In this document: in pieces, positions 8,906-17,305 of the stretch | Layout of the letters: the number at the start of each line of letters is the position of its first letter | How positions within the stretch are numbered: the stretch's first letter is position 1 | Assembly: GCF_007671655.1 (NCBI RefSeq) | Contig: NZ_VCGX01000002.1 | Span: 682,001-746,000, forward strand | DNA: 64,000 nucleotides | Direction: 5' to 3' | Source of the DNA: Marinobacter piscis | GTDB taxonomy: Bacteria; Pseudomonadota; Gammaproteobacteria; Pseudomonadales; Oleiphilaceae | Position numbers and translations under genes: made by a program | Notes under the pieces: model-generated | Told to the model about the DNA's origin: nothing | What the model saw: only the letters and a program-made list of their open reading frames with translations | Database searches by the model: none

Positions 8906-9160
8906 GTGGAAATCGTAATGCTTCTGGTACCTTTGATGCTGGTTCTGGTCACGATCGGTATCTTCCTGTTTTCCTGGGCGGTAAGGAGTGGTCAGTATGA
9001 CGATCTGGAAGGCCCGGCACATCGTATTCTTTATGATGATGACGAAGACATGATTCCGGCAGAAGCGCGCGTGGACAAACGGCAGCAAACAGATACCCCA
9101 CCGGACGGAGATCCCGAAGGGAAAGATACAGGGTCTGGCGACAAAGCTGACCGTTCATGA
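8906..9160 (+). CDS. ccoS: cbb3-type cytochrome oxidase assembly protein CcoS
   Basis: CcoS is a small membrane protein required for cofactor insertion into cbb3 oxidase. The 84-residue product starts MEIVMLLVPLMLVLV, has one membrane helix (about 3-22), then the family-typical WAVRSGQYDDLEGPAHRILYDD segment. The rest is an acidic, disordered tail rich in Asp, Pro and Gly, longer than in the shortest homologues. The start is GTG 8906; an internal ATG five codons later would cut into the helix. Its stop codon overlaps the ATG of the next gene at 9157, tying that membrane gene to the oxidase assembly operon. Confidence 0.93.
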   Translation: MEIVMLLVPLMLVLVTIGIFLFSWAVRSGQYDDLEGPAHRILYDDDEDMIPAEARVDKRQQTDTPPDGDPEGKDTGSGDKADRS

Positions 9161-9846
9161 CTCCGGAACTGTACCTCAGCTACCCAAGTGCATTTCTTAT
9201 CGGCCTGCTGGGCAGCACTCACTGCCTTGGCATGTGTGGTGGAATCAGCGCTTCTCTGTCCATGGCCCTGCCGGTAGGCAAGGGGTTCCGGGCACGTCAG
9301 ACAGTATTATTACTGGCGTTCAACGGGGCCCGCATCGCCAGCTATGCACTGATCGCTACCCTGGTTGCATTATTAAGCACGTCTGCTGCCAGTCAGTGGG
9401 CCGGGCTGGGCATCGTCCTGCGCTCGATTGCCGGCGTACTTTTGATTTTCATGGGATTGTCCATGGGGCAGTGGTGGCAGGGCATTCGTTACGTGGAACG
9501 CATTGGCGCCCCTCTGTGGAAACGACTTTCGCCCCTTACCCGTCACCTGCTTCCCGTTAACCATCCCGCTAAAGCTCTTGCACTTGGGGCCCTCTGGGGC
9601 TGGCTACCCTGCGGGCTTGTTTACAGCACTCTGGGCTGGGCAGCGTTACAGCCCACAGTGGGATCCGCTGCGCTCACCATGATGTTTTTCGGGCTTGGCA
9701 CCCTGCCCTCAATGCTTGCCACAGGGTATGCAGCCACCTGGATCAACAGCCTGAAGGGAAACCGGTCATTCCGGAAGGTGACCGGTGCCCTGCTGATCGC
9801 ATTCGGGCTCTGGACAATACCGTTAATGGCTTTTTTCGGCCACTGA
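9157..9846 (+). CDS. TauE/UreH-like (COG2836 type) membrane protein linked to cbb3 assembly
   Basis: This 229-residue protein has about six hydrophobic helices and the family motif LGSTHCLGMCGGISAS near residues 14-29, which places His, Cys, Met and Cys side by side at the start of a helix. Proteins of this group are annotated as sulfite exporter TauE/SafE family or UreH-domain proteins and are very often found next to ccoS. The motif suggests metal handling, perhaps copper or nickel, but that is inference. Translation is coupled to ccoS through an ATGA overlap. It is convergent with ttcA, 25 bases apart. In Pseudomonas-type clusters hemN and anr often follow; neither is present here. Confidence 0.82.
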   Translation: MTPELYLSYPSAFLIGLLGSTHCLGMCGGISASLSMALPVGKGFRARQTVLLLAFNGARIASYALIATLVALLSTSAASQWAGLGIVLRSIAGVLLIFMGLSMGQWWQGIRYVERIGAPLWKRLSPLTRHLLPVNHPAKALALGALWGWLPCGLVYSTLGWAALQPTVGSAALTMMFFGLGTLPSMLATGYAATWINSLKGNRSFRKVTGALLIAFGLWTIPLMAFFGH

Positions 9847-9871
9847 CCCGGTACCGTCTCTGGCCGGATGC

Positions 9872-10789
9872 TTAAAGGTTCAGCACATCCAGCCGGCCAA
9901 AATCCTGCTCCGGCTCTGCGGGCATGGCCGTTTGTACAGCCTGCCGCTTTCCACCAAGACGCTTGCCCTCCCGGAAGTCATAAAGATTCGGGTCGGCAAG
10001 ATGTGAAGGTTCAACGTTACACAAAGCCCTGAACATGGTTTCCAGCCTGCCGGGATGCTGTTTATCCCACTGCTGAAACATATCCTTGATAACCTGACGC
10101 TGCAGGTTTTCCTGGGACCCGCAGAGATTACACGGAATAATCGGAAACTCTCTGAGGATTGCATAACGGGCAATGTCTTTCTCGCGGCTATACGCCATCG
10201 GCCGGATAACGGTATTGCGACCATCATCACTGTGCAGAACCGGAGGCATGGTTTTGAGCTTGCCACCATAGAACATGTTCAGAAACAGGGTTTCCAGAAG
10301 ATCATCGCGGTGGTGGCCCAGTGCAATTTTGGTCACACCCTGCTCTGCAGCAAAGTTGTATAGGATGCCACGGCGCAAACGCGAACACAGCCCGCAGGTT
10401 GTCTTACCCTCAGGTACCTTCTCTTTGACAATGCTGTACGTGTCTTTTTCGATGATATGATATTCAACCCCCATAGAAGCCAGGTAATCCGGCAAAACAT
10501 CTTCGGGGAAACCCGGTTGTTTCTGGTCCAGGTTCACCGCGATCAGCTCAAACGGAACCGGAGCGCTTTTCTGCAGGTTAAGCAGGATGTCCAGCATGGC
10601 ATAAGAATCCTTGCCCCCTGACAGACAGCACATAACCTTATCGCCAGCCTCGATCATGGAGAAGTCAGAAATCGCCTGGCCTGCATCCCTGCGCAGGCGT
10701 TTCTGCAACTTGTTCAGTTCCTGCTTCTGCCGACGCTCATGCTCTGAGCGGGATCCGGTTTCACGGTTGTCAATCTTTGCTTCTGGCAT
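9872..10789 (-). CDS. ttcA: tRNA 2-thiocytidine biosynthesis protein TtcA
   Basis: TtcA is a cytoplasmic 4Fe-4S enzyme that converts cytidine 32 of certain tRNAs to 2-thiocytidine, using ATP to activate the base. The 305-residue protein has the PP-loop [13 protein letters not shown] near residue 53, a CxxC pair in [13 protein letters not shown], and the later [14 protein letters not shown], matching the three-cysteine cluster arrangement of the family. [13 protein letters not shown] is also diagnostic. The gene diverges from the J-domain gene and converges on the TauE-like gene. Length is normal (about 310 in E. coli). Functionally it shares tRNA sulfur chemistry with the TusA-like protein at 389, but it is not expected to need TusA. 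Confidence 0.95.
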   Translation of the reverse strand: MPEAKIDNRETGSRSEHERRQKQELNKLQKRLRRDAGQAISDFSMIEAGDKVMCCLSGGKDSYAMLDILLNLQKSAPVPFELIAVNLDQKQPGFPEDVLPDYLASMGVEYHIIEKDTYSIVKEKVPEGKTTCGLCSRLRRGILYNFAAEQGVTKIALGHHRDDLLETLFLNMFYGGKLKTMPPVLHSDDGRNTVIRPMAYSREKDIARYAILREFPIIPCNLCGSQENLQRQVIKDMFQQWDKQHPGRLETMFRALCNVEPSHLADPNLYDFREGKRLGGKRQAVQTAMPAEPEQDFGRLDVLNL

Positions 10790-10891
10790 ATCAAACTTTG
10801 TTCAGTGGGAGAATGGTGCAGGAATTATACGCGTCCCGGCCATTTCAGGACAGGGCAGCTGCCCTTCCCCCCGCGATGCCCGTGGACTACC

Positions 10892-11581
10892 ATGAGTGCC
10901 ATGAAATGGGCCATAACCAATCAAAAAGCAGCAGAACCGGCGCATTTAAAGACGCAGAGTACAATACTACTGGAACAACAGGTCGAGCATATGCTTGTTG
11001 CAGTGGAGCATGAACTGCGCCGCTCACCTGCAGGCGTTGACGAACTCGGTCTGATAAAGCGGTTGCAAAAACCACCCTGGAGACTGATCGGTGCTGTGCA
11101 GTTTCATGACCCCGTACAGCTCTACCCGGTGCACTTCCTGCTTTTCCATGTACTATACCGTCTGAGGGATATGCTGGCTGAGACGGGCGAAAGTGTCTGC
11201 ATATCGCCCCTGAGCATCCGCATTGAACAGCCGGTTACGGGCACAACAAACGGTTTGCCGGGCACCCGGGACCATTTACGGGATTTTTATCTGGATTTGT
11301 CACAGTACGAACTGCCCGGCGATTCTGTTCAGCAGATGATGAATGATTTCTGGGCGGGTTACCGGCACACAGTTCCGGACGATACAGACACCCTCCATGC
11401 TGCCAGGGCCCTGGGATTCGATTCAGTTCCTGATACTTTTTCAACAGTAAAACAGGCCTTTCGCCGTAGGGTAATGCAGGCACATCCGGACCGGGGTGGC
11501 GACACGGAAAGCATTCAATTACTCAACGAAGCTTTTGCCACTCTGAAAACGCACTTCAGCAGGACAATGGAACGCATATGA
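10892..11581 (+). CDS. DnaJ-related protein with C-terminal J domain
   Basis: The protein has an N-terminal region resembling the DnaJ-related family (LEQQVEHMLVAVEHELRRSP and QLYPVHFLLFHVLYRLRD) and a C-terminal J domain of about 55 residues with the HPD motif in MQAHPDRGGD. J domains stimulate the ATPase of DnaK-type chaperones; the clients here are unknown. I prefer ATG 10892 (MSAMKWAIT, 229 residues). A GTG at 10805 would extend it by 29 residues, but these look unlike coding sequence for this family, and ATG 10901 is also possible because no start has a strong ribosome site. It diverges from ttcA and its end overlaps the ATG of the next gene (ATGA), suggesting one transcript with the deacetylase. 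Confidence 0.82.
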   Translation: MSAMKWAITNQKAAEPAHLKTQSTILLEQQVEHMLVAVEHELRRSPAGVDELGLIKRLQKPPWRLIGAVQFHDPVQLYPVHFLLFHVLYRLRDMLAETGESVCISPLSIRIEQPVTGTTNGLPGTRDHLRDFYLDLSQYELPGDSVQQMMNDFWAGYRHTVPDDTDTLHAARALGFDSVPDTFSTVKQAFRRRVMQAHPDRGGDTESIQLLNEAFATLKTHFSRTMERI

Positions 11582-12609
11582 CACTACGCAACCTCTGGGT
11601 GGCAGGCACCCTTGTATCACTGCTTACGACAAGTTTCTTTGCTCATGCCGACCTTGTCGTACTTCAGTATCATCACATCAGTGATGCCACGCCACCTTCC
11701 ACAAGCACGTCCGCCTCTCTGTTCGAGGCGCAACTGGATATGATCTCCGATCTGGATCTGGAAGTGGTGGACTTGCACACAGCAACGGTTGAAGTGTTTT
11801 CTGATAACCCGACCACCAAACAGCAGATTGCCATTACGTTTGATGATGCCTATGAGTCGGTTTACAGCAAAGGCGCAGATATCCTGCAGGAACGGGGCCT
11901 GCCCTATACGCTGTTTGTCGATACAGCAGCGATAGGCAACCATGGGTATATGAGCTGGCCACAGCTGCAAGAGCTGGCCCGGCGTGACGGGGTCAGTATA
12001 GCTAATCATGGTGAAGGTCACGGTCACATGGCCCGCCGGCCAGATGAAGCAGAAGCAGACTGGTTGAAGCGTATCACCCGCAGTCTGGACGCAGCACAGG
12101 CCGAGTTAGAAGAGAAGCTGGATACCCGCTTACCGTTGTTCGCTTATCCCTATGGCGAGTTCGACACCGCGCTTGAGGCAGAAGTCAGCCAGCGGGGCTG
12201 GTATGCTTTCGGACAACACTCCGGTGCTATCGGCCCCCTTTCGGGCCAGACACGCTTGCCCAGATTTCCCATGGCCAACACCTATGGGCAACTTAACAGC
12301 CTCCGGGATAAGCTCACCAGTAAAGCTTTTCCTGTGGATACCAGTGCACTGCCTGATGGCGTGATAGCAGAGAACCCGCCCACTCTCACATTGCCGAGAG
12401 TGGATGAAATTCAGCCATCCAGGCTGACCTGCTTTGCATCCACTATGGGGCAGATCGAGGTCCAGGTCTCCGATAACACCCTTTCGATTCAGGCACCCCG
12501 GCCATTCAACAGCCGCCGGTTCCGTTATAACTGTACTCACCCGGCGCCTGACGGTGGATTTTACTGGCTCTCCCAGCAATGGCTTGATCTGAGTAAGCCC
12601 GAAGACTGA
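11578..12609 (+). CDS. Secreted polysaccharide deacetylase (NodB/CE4 family)
   Basis: This 343-residue protein carries an N-terminal signal peptide (hydrophobic residues 5-22, likely cleavage after AHA at 22-24). The NodB domain is recognisable: ITFDDAY at 86-92 with the catalytic Asp pair, and ANHGEGHGH at 142-150 supplying metal-binding histidines. LPLFAYPYGEFD matches the later conserved motif. Carbohydrate esterase 4 enzymes remove acetyl groups from N-acetylglucosamine polymers such as PNAG, chitin or peptidoglycan. The layout resembles the N-terminal half of PgaB, but the glycoside-hydrolase half is missing; instead a roughly 80-residue C-terminal extension with two cysteines is present. 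No biosynthetic polysaccharide genes are nearby, so the substrate is open. Confidence 0.85.
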   Translation: MTLRNLWVAGTLVSLLTTSFFAHADLVVLQYHHISDATPPSTSTSASLFEAQLDMISDLDLEVVDLHTATVEVFSDNPTTKQQIAITFDDAYESVYSKGADILQERGLPYTLFVDTAAIGNHGYMSWPQLQELARRDGVSIANHGEGHGHMARRPDEAEADWLKRITRSLDAAQAELEEKLDTRLPLFAYPYGEFDTALEAEVSQRGWYAFGQHSGAIGPLSGQTRLPRFPMANTYGQLNSLRDKLTSKAFPVDTSALPDGVIAENPPTLTLPRVDEIQPSRLTCFASTMGQIEVQVSDNTLSIQAPRPFNSRRFRYNCTHPAPDGGFYWLSQQWLDLSKPED

Positions 12610-12614
12610 AACGC

Positions 12615-13604
12615 CTAGTGTGCCTCAACCAGGGTCAGCCCCAGTTCTCCGGTGCGCACATGGGGTATCTTGCGGGGGCCCTGCCGGGTTTCGACAACGG
12701 TCTGATTGTCCAGGTCTGCCGCACGCGTGAAAAGCAGCATCCAGCGTTCTTCAGCAGAGCCAGTTACCGGAATCCGGGCTTCAAGGTAACCACGGCGGTG
12801 CCAGTTTTCCGGTTCAAAATCCAATACCAGATCTGTGACCAGACGCACAGGCCTCAGGTTACCGTCAAGAAAGGCCACAGAAGGTACAACAACCCCGTTA
12901 TGGGCATAAGAGCGTAAACGGTAAAACCCTTCATTCCGGGAGCGGGCCTGGGGCAAGGCCACCAGCTGGTACGGACTGACACCTGACAGAAACCGGTGTT
13001 CTGGAGAGTCCCCAGCCAGGTGAACAGCAAACTCGCGTCCTTCCTGCCAGCGCGCATGATGACGGGTTTCAAGTGACTGGCAGCAGCTCCGGGAAAAACG
13101 CTTCAGGTAGTCGTCATCCGTGTCTTCGACACCGAGCACGGCCAGGGCATTAGGATCATGGCCCGCTACGGGCTTTGTCGTACCGGGGGCATCACTGATC
13201 CGGAACACACTGGCCTGAGATATTTCAGCCGGAGGCGTCTGCCGCCCTTTTTCTTCATCTGTCCGGGTATCCGGCTGGTAATAGGTTGAGCGCACCCGGC
13301 CTTCTGCATCACGCCAGGTGAAATAAGGCTTACCCTCACCGTCTCTGACGTAGCCTTTGCGCCGCAGCTCTTCAGCATCCGGATAATTCTCAGAGGTCAG
13401 CTCATCATCTGACGGCGCAGAGGTGGCAGACTCCGACTTGGTGGCTGGTTTTGCTATAGGTGAATAGCGGACACGCCCCTGCTCATCTACCCAGGAAAAG
13501 TAGCCTTCTTTTTCTTCGACGGTTGCTCCCCCTATCTGGCACCCGGACAGCAAGGCTCCAAGAGCAAGACAACCAACAGCGATGAGTAGTCTGGGAGTGG
13601 CCAC
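12615..13604 (-). CDS. MalM-like lipoprotein with two DUF4124-like repeats
   Basis: The 329-residue product has a lipoprotein signal ending in LLSGC (Cys22). Two copies of a YFxWxDxxGRVR motif (about residues 35-46 and 94-105) resemble DUF4124-type segments. The C-terminal half (about 190-329), with FLSGVSPYQLVALPQ, LRSYAHNGVVVPSVAFLD and DLVLDFEPENWHRRGYLEA, resembles MalM, a periplasmic protein of the maltose operon whose function is still unclear. No maltose genes lie here. It is the last of four minus-strand envelope genes, 34 bases after the FadL-type gene, and converges on the deacetylase gene with five bases between. The combination of repeats and MalM-like domain is unusual; the domain calls are from memory of the families. 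Confidence 0.65.
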   Translation of the reverse strand: MATPRLLIAVGCLALGALLSGCQIGGATVEEKEGYFSWVDEQGRVRYSPIAKPATKSESATSAPSDDELTSENYPDAEELRRKGYVRDGEGKPYFTWRDAEGRVRSTYYQPDTRTDEEKGRQTPPAEISQASVFRISDAPGTTKPVAGHDPNALAVLGVEDTDDDYLKRFSRSCCQSLETRHHARWQEGREFAVHLAGDSPEHRFLSGVSPYQLVALPQARSRNEGFYRLRSYAHNGVVVPSVAFLDGNLRPVRLVTDLVLDFEPENWHRRGYLEARIPVTGSAEERWMLLFTRAADLDNQTVVETRQGPRKIPHVRTGELGLTLVEAH

Positions 13605-13638
13605 TGAAATACCCTTTTAAATACGACATAGCGCCTGG

Positions 13639-15264
13639 TCAGAATTTTTTCCGAAAGCTCAGCCCTGCCATAATAACCCGCAGGGAGGTTTTTACATCCA
13701 GCGCCGCATAAGGATTGTAGATGATGTTGGTGATGTTATCGCAGTTCACATTACAGCTGGTATCCGCCGGAATAGACTCCACGGAATGCAGATAACTGAG
13801 ATTCAGATCAATTTCCGTATTCTTGTCCCACTTGTACCCCATCCCCACACTGTACAGGTTGGCGCCACCGAAAGGCGCCATGATTGACCGCTGATCGTCA
13901 GGTATAACTGAGTCGCGAATTTCCACACCGGCCCTCAGATCAAGCCGTGAGGACGCGTGAAACTCCGCCCCGAATGCCCAGTTCCACTGGCTTTTAAAAC
14001 CCAGCGGGAGCCTCAGGGTGCTGGGCGTTGCATTATCCGGGGAAAGAATACGGGCTGCATTAAGAAACTCCAGGTTCCGGTCAAAGCGGAATAAAAAAGC
14101 ATCCCACTGGGCGTAATCGGTCCAGCCGATATCCGCATTCAGAGTCAGCTTCGGGTGAACATTCACGCTTATGCCCGTCTGAAAGTGCTGCGGGTAAACC
14201 AGATCCATACTGACGTTGCCAGCCTCCCGGGGAGCGCCCGATGGCAAACTGAGAATAGCTGAGGTAATCGCACCCAGAACAGAACCATTGACACTCTGCC
14301 AGAACCCGGACCAGTCATCGGTATACTCAATCTCGAAGGTGCCCTTCATGTTCATTTCGGCTTCGGAGGTATAACTGGCGCCCCAGGAAAACCAGTCCAC
14401 TGGCTCCCACATTACCCCGAGCGTATACGTCGGTGACAGGGTTTCCTGTACATTGAGGCTCATGGCTCCGATATCATCCCAGGGCCCTACGTTGCCCCCG
14501 CACAATGCCAGCCATGGCTGCAATGGTTCGTCGCCATCCTCGCAGTTGAAAGCATCCTGGAGAACTTCCGCAACCCCCATCAACATGTTGGGCGCGCGCA
14601 TATACTGATCGGCTGCTATGCCCATATGGGACAAGTGAATGCCGGCACCCACGGACCATTGGTCATTAATTTCGTAGCCAACTGTCGGAGCCAGATAGGT
14701 AGTGCGCTGCAGGGCCGTGGCCTGTGGCTGATACCGGCCCGGATCGTCTTTTTCGCGGTAAAAGCCCGCAGCCAGGGGCATATAAAAGGCGTTACCGAAG
14801 GTGAGTTTTGAGCCCGGCGGGTTGATACTGATCCCGCCCGATGGAGCCAGTGCCGGCCCGGGTGGCAACTTCAGTATCCCGTACCCGGGAACAAACAGGG
14901 CCACATTGTTGGTATGACTATGAGTGTTGGCAACAGGGTCTTTCTGCTTGCCTGTTTCCGGGTCTGTCTCAAGACCATCGATCCCGAATATCTCGTAGCC
15001 CTCGGGTGCATTAAAGTCAGCATCAATATCCATATAGATGCTCATCAGATTCACTTCCAGCTGACGACCTTCCAGTTTTGTCAGCCCGGCCGGGTTGTAG
15101 TGAATCGCCATAATCCCCGGAGGATCGGCTGTGACGGCATTTCCAAGGGCCAGTGCTTTCGGATGAATTGTCAGGTTTTGCGCAAGTTGCGCGTGCGCAC
15201 CATACGAGAGTGTCATGGCCGCCATGGCAGTGAGCAACCGGCGCTTATGGTTATTATATCCCAT
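13639..15264 (-). CDS. FadL/OmpP1/TodX-family outer-membrane transport protein
   Basis: FadL-family barrels let hydrophobic molecules such as long-chain fatty acids or aromatic hydrocarbons cross the outer membrane. The 541-residue protein has a signal peptide ending AHA (residue 25), then the family N-terminal hatch motif with GNAVTADPPGIMAIHYNPAGL at about 41-61, and ends in phenylalanine, the usual last residue of barrel proteins. It is roughly 95 residues longer than E. coli FadL. Two cysteine pairs (241/255 and 504/508) are unusual for outer-membrane barrels. It is 39 bases downstream of another barrel gene and upstream of the MalM-like lipoprotein, all on one strand. Fatty-acid uptake is plausible for an oil-associated marine genus, but the specific ligand is unknown. 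Confidence 0.85.
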   Translation of the reverse strand: MGYNNHKRRLLTAMAAMTLSYGAHAQLAQNLTIHPKALALGNAVTADPPGIMAIHYNPAGLTKLEGRQLEVNLMSIYMDIDADFNAPEGYEIFGIDGLETDPETGKQKDPVANTHSHTNNVALFVPGYGILKLPPGPALAPSGGISINPPGSKLTFGNAFYMPLAAGFYREKDDPGRYQPQATALQRTTYLAPTVGYEINDQWSVGAGIHLSHMGIAADQYMRAPNMLMGVAEVLQDAFNCEDGDEPLQPWLALCGGNVGPWDDIGAMSLNVQETLSPTYTLGVMWEPVDWFSWGASYTSEAEMNMKGTFEIEYTDDWSGFWQSVNGSVLGAITSAILSLPSGAPREAGNVSMDLVYPQHFQTGISVNVHPKLTLNADIGWTDYAQWDAFLFRFDRNLEFLNAARILSPDNATPSTLRLPLGFKSQWNWAFGAEFHASSRLDLRAGVEIRDSVIPDDQRSIMAPFGGANLYSVGMGYKWDKNTEIDLNLSYLHSVESIPADTSCNVNCDNITNIIYNPYAALDVKTSLRVIMAGLSFRKKF

Positions 15265-15303
15265 GCAGTGTTTCCCTTCCCGTTACGTCGTCAGCTGCAC
15301 CAT

Positions 15304-16314
15304 TTATTCTTTCAGGCCAGAGAATTTGATGGGTAGAGACACACCGAGAGAGAAGTCCGGGGCATCCTCTGTAAGACCTATCCCCACACTGGTGTTTACA
15401 ATCGTGGTATCGCTGACCCGGGTGCCCAGGGACATACTCAGGAACCCGCTCATCTGATCCTGGGCCATAGCCTGATCACCGTTGGAAAACGTCAGGATGG
15501 TTTCATCGCTGTAACTCACTTGTGCGGAAATACTCAGAGAAATATCGTAGGACAGGGAGTAGGCAAAACCAGCAGAGCCGGAGAGCCCAAAGCCTGGCTC
15601 TACTTCTTCCAGCAACCGGGCACCGCGAACCTGCTGAAGGTCGTCGACTGGCATGTTGTAAGTGGCACTGACAGAGCCAAAAATAACAACCGGGTCCAGC
15701 ACCTTCGACAGGCTTGCCCCACCACCCAGTGAGTAATAACCACTGCCGGTTGAAAGCTGCTCATTGATATCTATTTCGTAAGGGCTGACCCCGGTTTTGC
15801 TCGAAAAAGTACCAAACAACGTGGTTGACATCTTCCCGGGCACATAGGCAAAAGGCTGCCAGCGACCGGTCAGGGAAATGTCACCAAAGTCATAAACATT
15901 CAGCTCATCTTCCGTGTCGTACTTCACCACCAGAGGGACCCGGGCCCCCACGGTCAGGTTATCAAGTAATCCGAAATCGTAAGAGAACGCATTAGTGAAG
16001 TTGTGCGTAGCCGAGGGCACGACATCGAGATTACGCACCGAACCATTTGTGATAGCAAGATCCAGCCTCTGGTCGGCGGTGTAAGCATAATCAAACGAGT
16101 AATTAAGGGAGTGTGTGCCTTTCTTCTGAAGTGAATAGTTCTTTTCCGCGGCCTGAAACACTTCCTCAAGCTGGCGTGAAGAATCTTCATCTCCCTCCTG
16201 CTTTGCGAGCGCATCCCTCGCCTGATCTACATTCTCTTCCTGCGCCATGGTCGTGCCCGGAAGCAGACTGGCTGCGGAAACAAGAATAAGACCTCGCATA
16301 AACCAACGATTCAT
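15304..16314 (-). CDS. Outer-membrane beta-barrel, phenol-degradation-transporter/FapF-like
   Basis: The 336-residue protein starts at ATG 16314 because AAGGGAG lies five bases before it; an upstream start at 16341 is less well supported. A signal peptide ends TMA at residue 24. Residues 25-60 form a charged, probably helical or coiled-coil segment, followed by alternating amphipathic strands typical of a barrel, for example HSLNYSFDYAYT and LDNLTVGARVPLVVKY. The layout resembles the family called putative meta-pathway phenol degradation transporter and also FapF, the trimeric secretion barrel of Pseudomonas functional amyloid. The C39 peptidase gene immediately upstream strengthens the FapF comparison, because FapD is a C39 peptidase. 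No amyloid subunit is present nearby, so the analogy is tentative. Confidence 0.65.
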   Translation of the reverse strand: MNRWFMRGLILVSAASLLPGTTMAQEENVDQARDALAKQEGDEDSSRQLEEVFQAAEKNYSLQKKGTHSLNYSFDYAYTADQRLDLAITNGSVRNLDVVPSATHNFTNAFSYDFGLLDNLTVGARVPLVVKYDTEDELNVYDFGDISLTGRWQPFAYVPGKMSTTLFGTFSSKTGVSPYEIDINEQLSTGSGYYSLGGGASLSKVLDPVVIFGSVSATYNMPVDDLQQVRGARLLEEVEPGFGLSGSAGFAYSLSYDISLSISAQVSYSDETILTFSNGDQAMAQDQMSGFLSMSLGTRVSDTTIVNTSVGIGLTEDAPDFSLGVSLPIKFSGLKE

Positions 16315-16352
16315 CCTGACTCCCTTATTTTTATTAGTCATAATCCTGAGTC

Positions 16353-16369
16353 GCGGGGTTACACCCCGC
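16353..16369 (-). other. Intercistronic hairpin
   Basis: GCGGGGT (16353-16359) pairs perfectly with ACCCCGC (16363-16369) in the 60-base gap between the C39 peptidase and barrel genes. No U-tract follows in the direction of transcription, so it is more likely an RNA-stability or processing element than a terminator. Confidence 0.4.
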
Positions 16370-16374
16370 CAGTG

Positions 16375-17175
16375 TTAGTTGCGACGGTAATGCAATTGTT
16401 TGCGGGTATTTTCAACACTGCCGTCCGGGTTGTTTTTCTGGCGCTCCAGAGCGTTTTGCAGGCGCCGCTGGGTGGATTCGTGAAAATCCGGAATGCGCTC
16501 CAGCGCCAGCAAGGTCATGGTCTGATCATCAACCACGCGCAGGTCCTCGTCTTTCAGTTCCAGGTGATTCAGTGGTGTGTCATTGCCCGGAAACACGATG
16601 AAAAGGACGTTTTCTTTCCACTTCTCTTCAAACTGGGCAAGGGTAAACGTGAGATTGCCCACTGCGGGGTCGGCCAGATATGCACGGCCGTTACGAATGG
16701 CCCGGAGCACAACAAAGTGCTTGAAGCCTGCGTGCTCAATCGGAACGATGGCCGGGTGGTCGAGTTCCAGAAGATCATCGATGGTGGCGCGGAAACCACC
16801 GGAGGGGTACCCCAGAGCCGTCACCAGGCGTTTCATATCAAGCATGGAAAAGGCCCGGCGCTCTACAATGCGTTCACTCTCACCGTAGTGCAGCAAACCT
16901 TCCATCACCTGACGCTCTGTAAGGGAACGGCCAAGGTAAAAATTCAGAACCGTCGTCAGCGACGCACTGCCGCAACTGTAATCGTAGGCCTGGCGAACGA
17001 TATTGCGGTACTTCTGTTCAACCAGCGGTTCGATCCGATGCTGCGAGCGAAGCTCCACAGGGCTGGAATCGACCTTGTGCTCGATGACAACAGTTCCCTT
17101 TTGATAGGGTTCCACCATGGTCGCTTCCTGCACCATGGCGAATGTAAGAATGGACCCAGCGAGCACCAGCAGCAT
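16375..17175 (-). CDS. C39-family cysteine peptidase, exported or membrane-anchored
   Basis: The 266-residue protein starts with a hydrophobic segment (residues 1-15) that could be a signal or anchor. The C39 domain has the catalytic cysteine at 68 in YDYSCGSASLTT, histidine 153 in GFKHFVVLRA and aspartate 169 in LADPAVGN, with a suitable Gln at residue 62 for the oxyanion hole. A helical tail of about 60 residues follows. C39 peptidases usually cleave after double-glycine leaders in bacteriocin exporters, but here there is no ABC transporter domain; stand-alone C39 proteins include FapD of the functional-amyloid system. It is the first gene of a four-gene envelope run. The processed substrate is unknown. 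Confidence 0.8.
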   Translation of the reverse strand: MLLVLAGSILTFAMVQEATMVEPYQKGTVVIEHKVDSSPVELRSQHRIEPLVEQKYRNIVRQAYDYSCGSASLTTVLNFYLGRSLTERQVMEGLLHYGESERIVERRAFSMLDMKRLVTALGYPSGGFRATIDDLLELDHPAIVPIEHAGFKHFVVLRAIRNGRAYLADPAVGNLTFTLAQFEEKWKENVLFIVFPGNDTPLNHLELKDEDLRVVDDQTMTLLALERIPDFHESTQRRLQNALERQKNNPDGSVENTRKQLHYRRN

Positions 17176-17305
17176 GGCAGATGAATTCCTTGCTTATTGT
17201 TTGCCGTGACATTTTCGGAATTACATATTGTTACCGTAAGATACCGAATTTGCTGATGCCTTAAAGATAACTGTGCCTCAAATCTGACGCTGCAACTCCC
17301 TGCGC

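Noticed and set aside
16353..16369. Terminator between C39 peptidase and barrel genes
   Set aside because: No U-tract follows the stem, so termination is unlikely; kept as an RNA element only.
16372..17184. 270-codon open frame opposite the C39 peptidase
   Set aside because: The minus strand has the complete catalytic triad and the plus-strand product resembles nothing.
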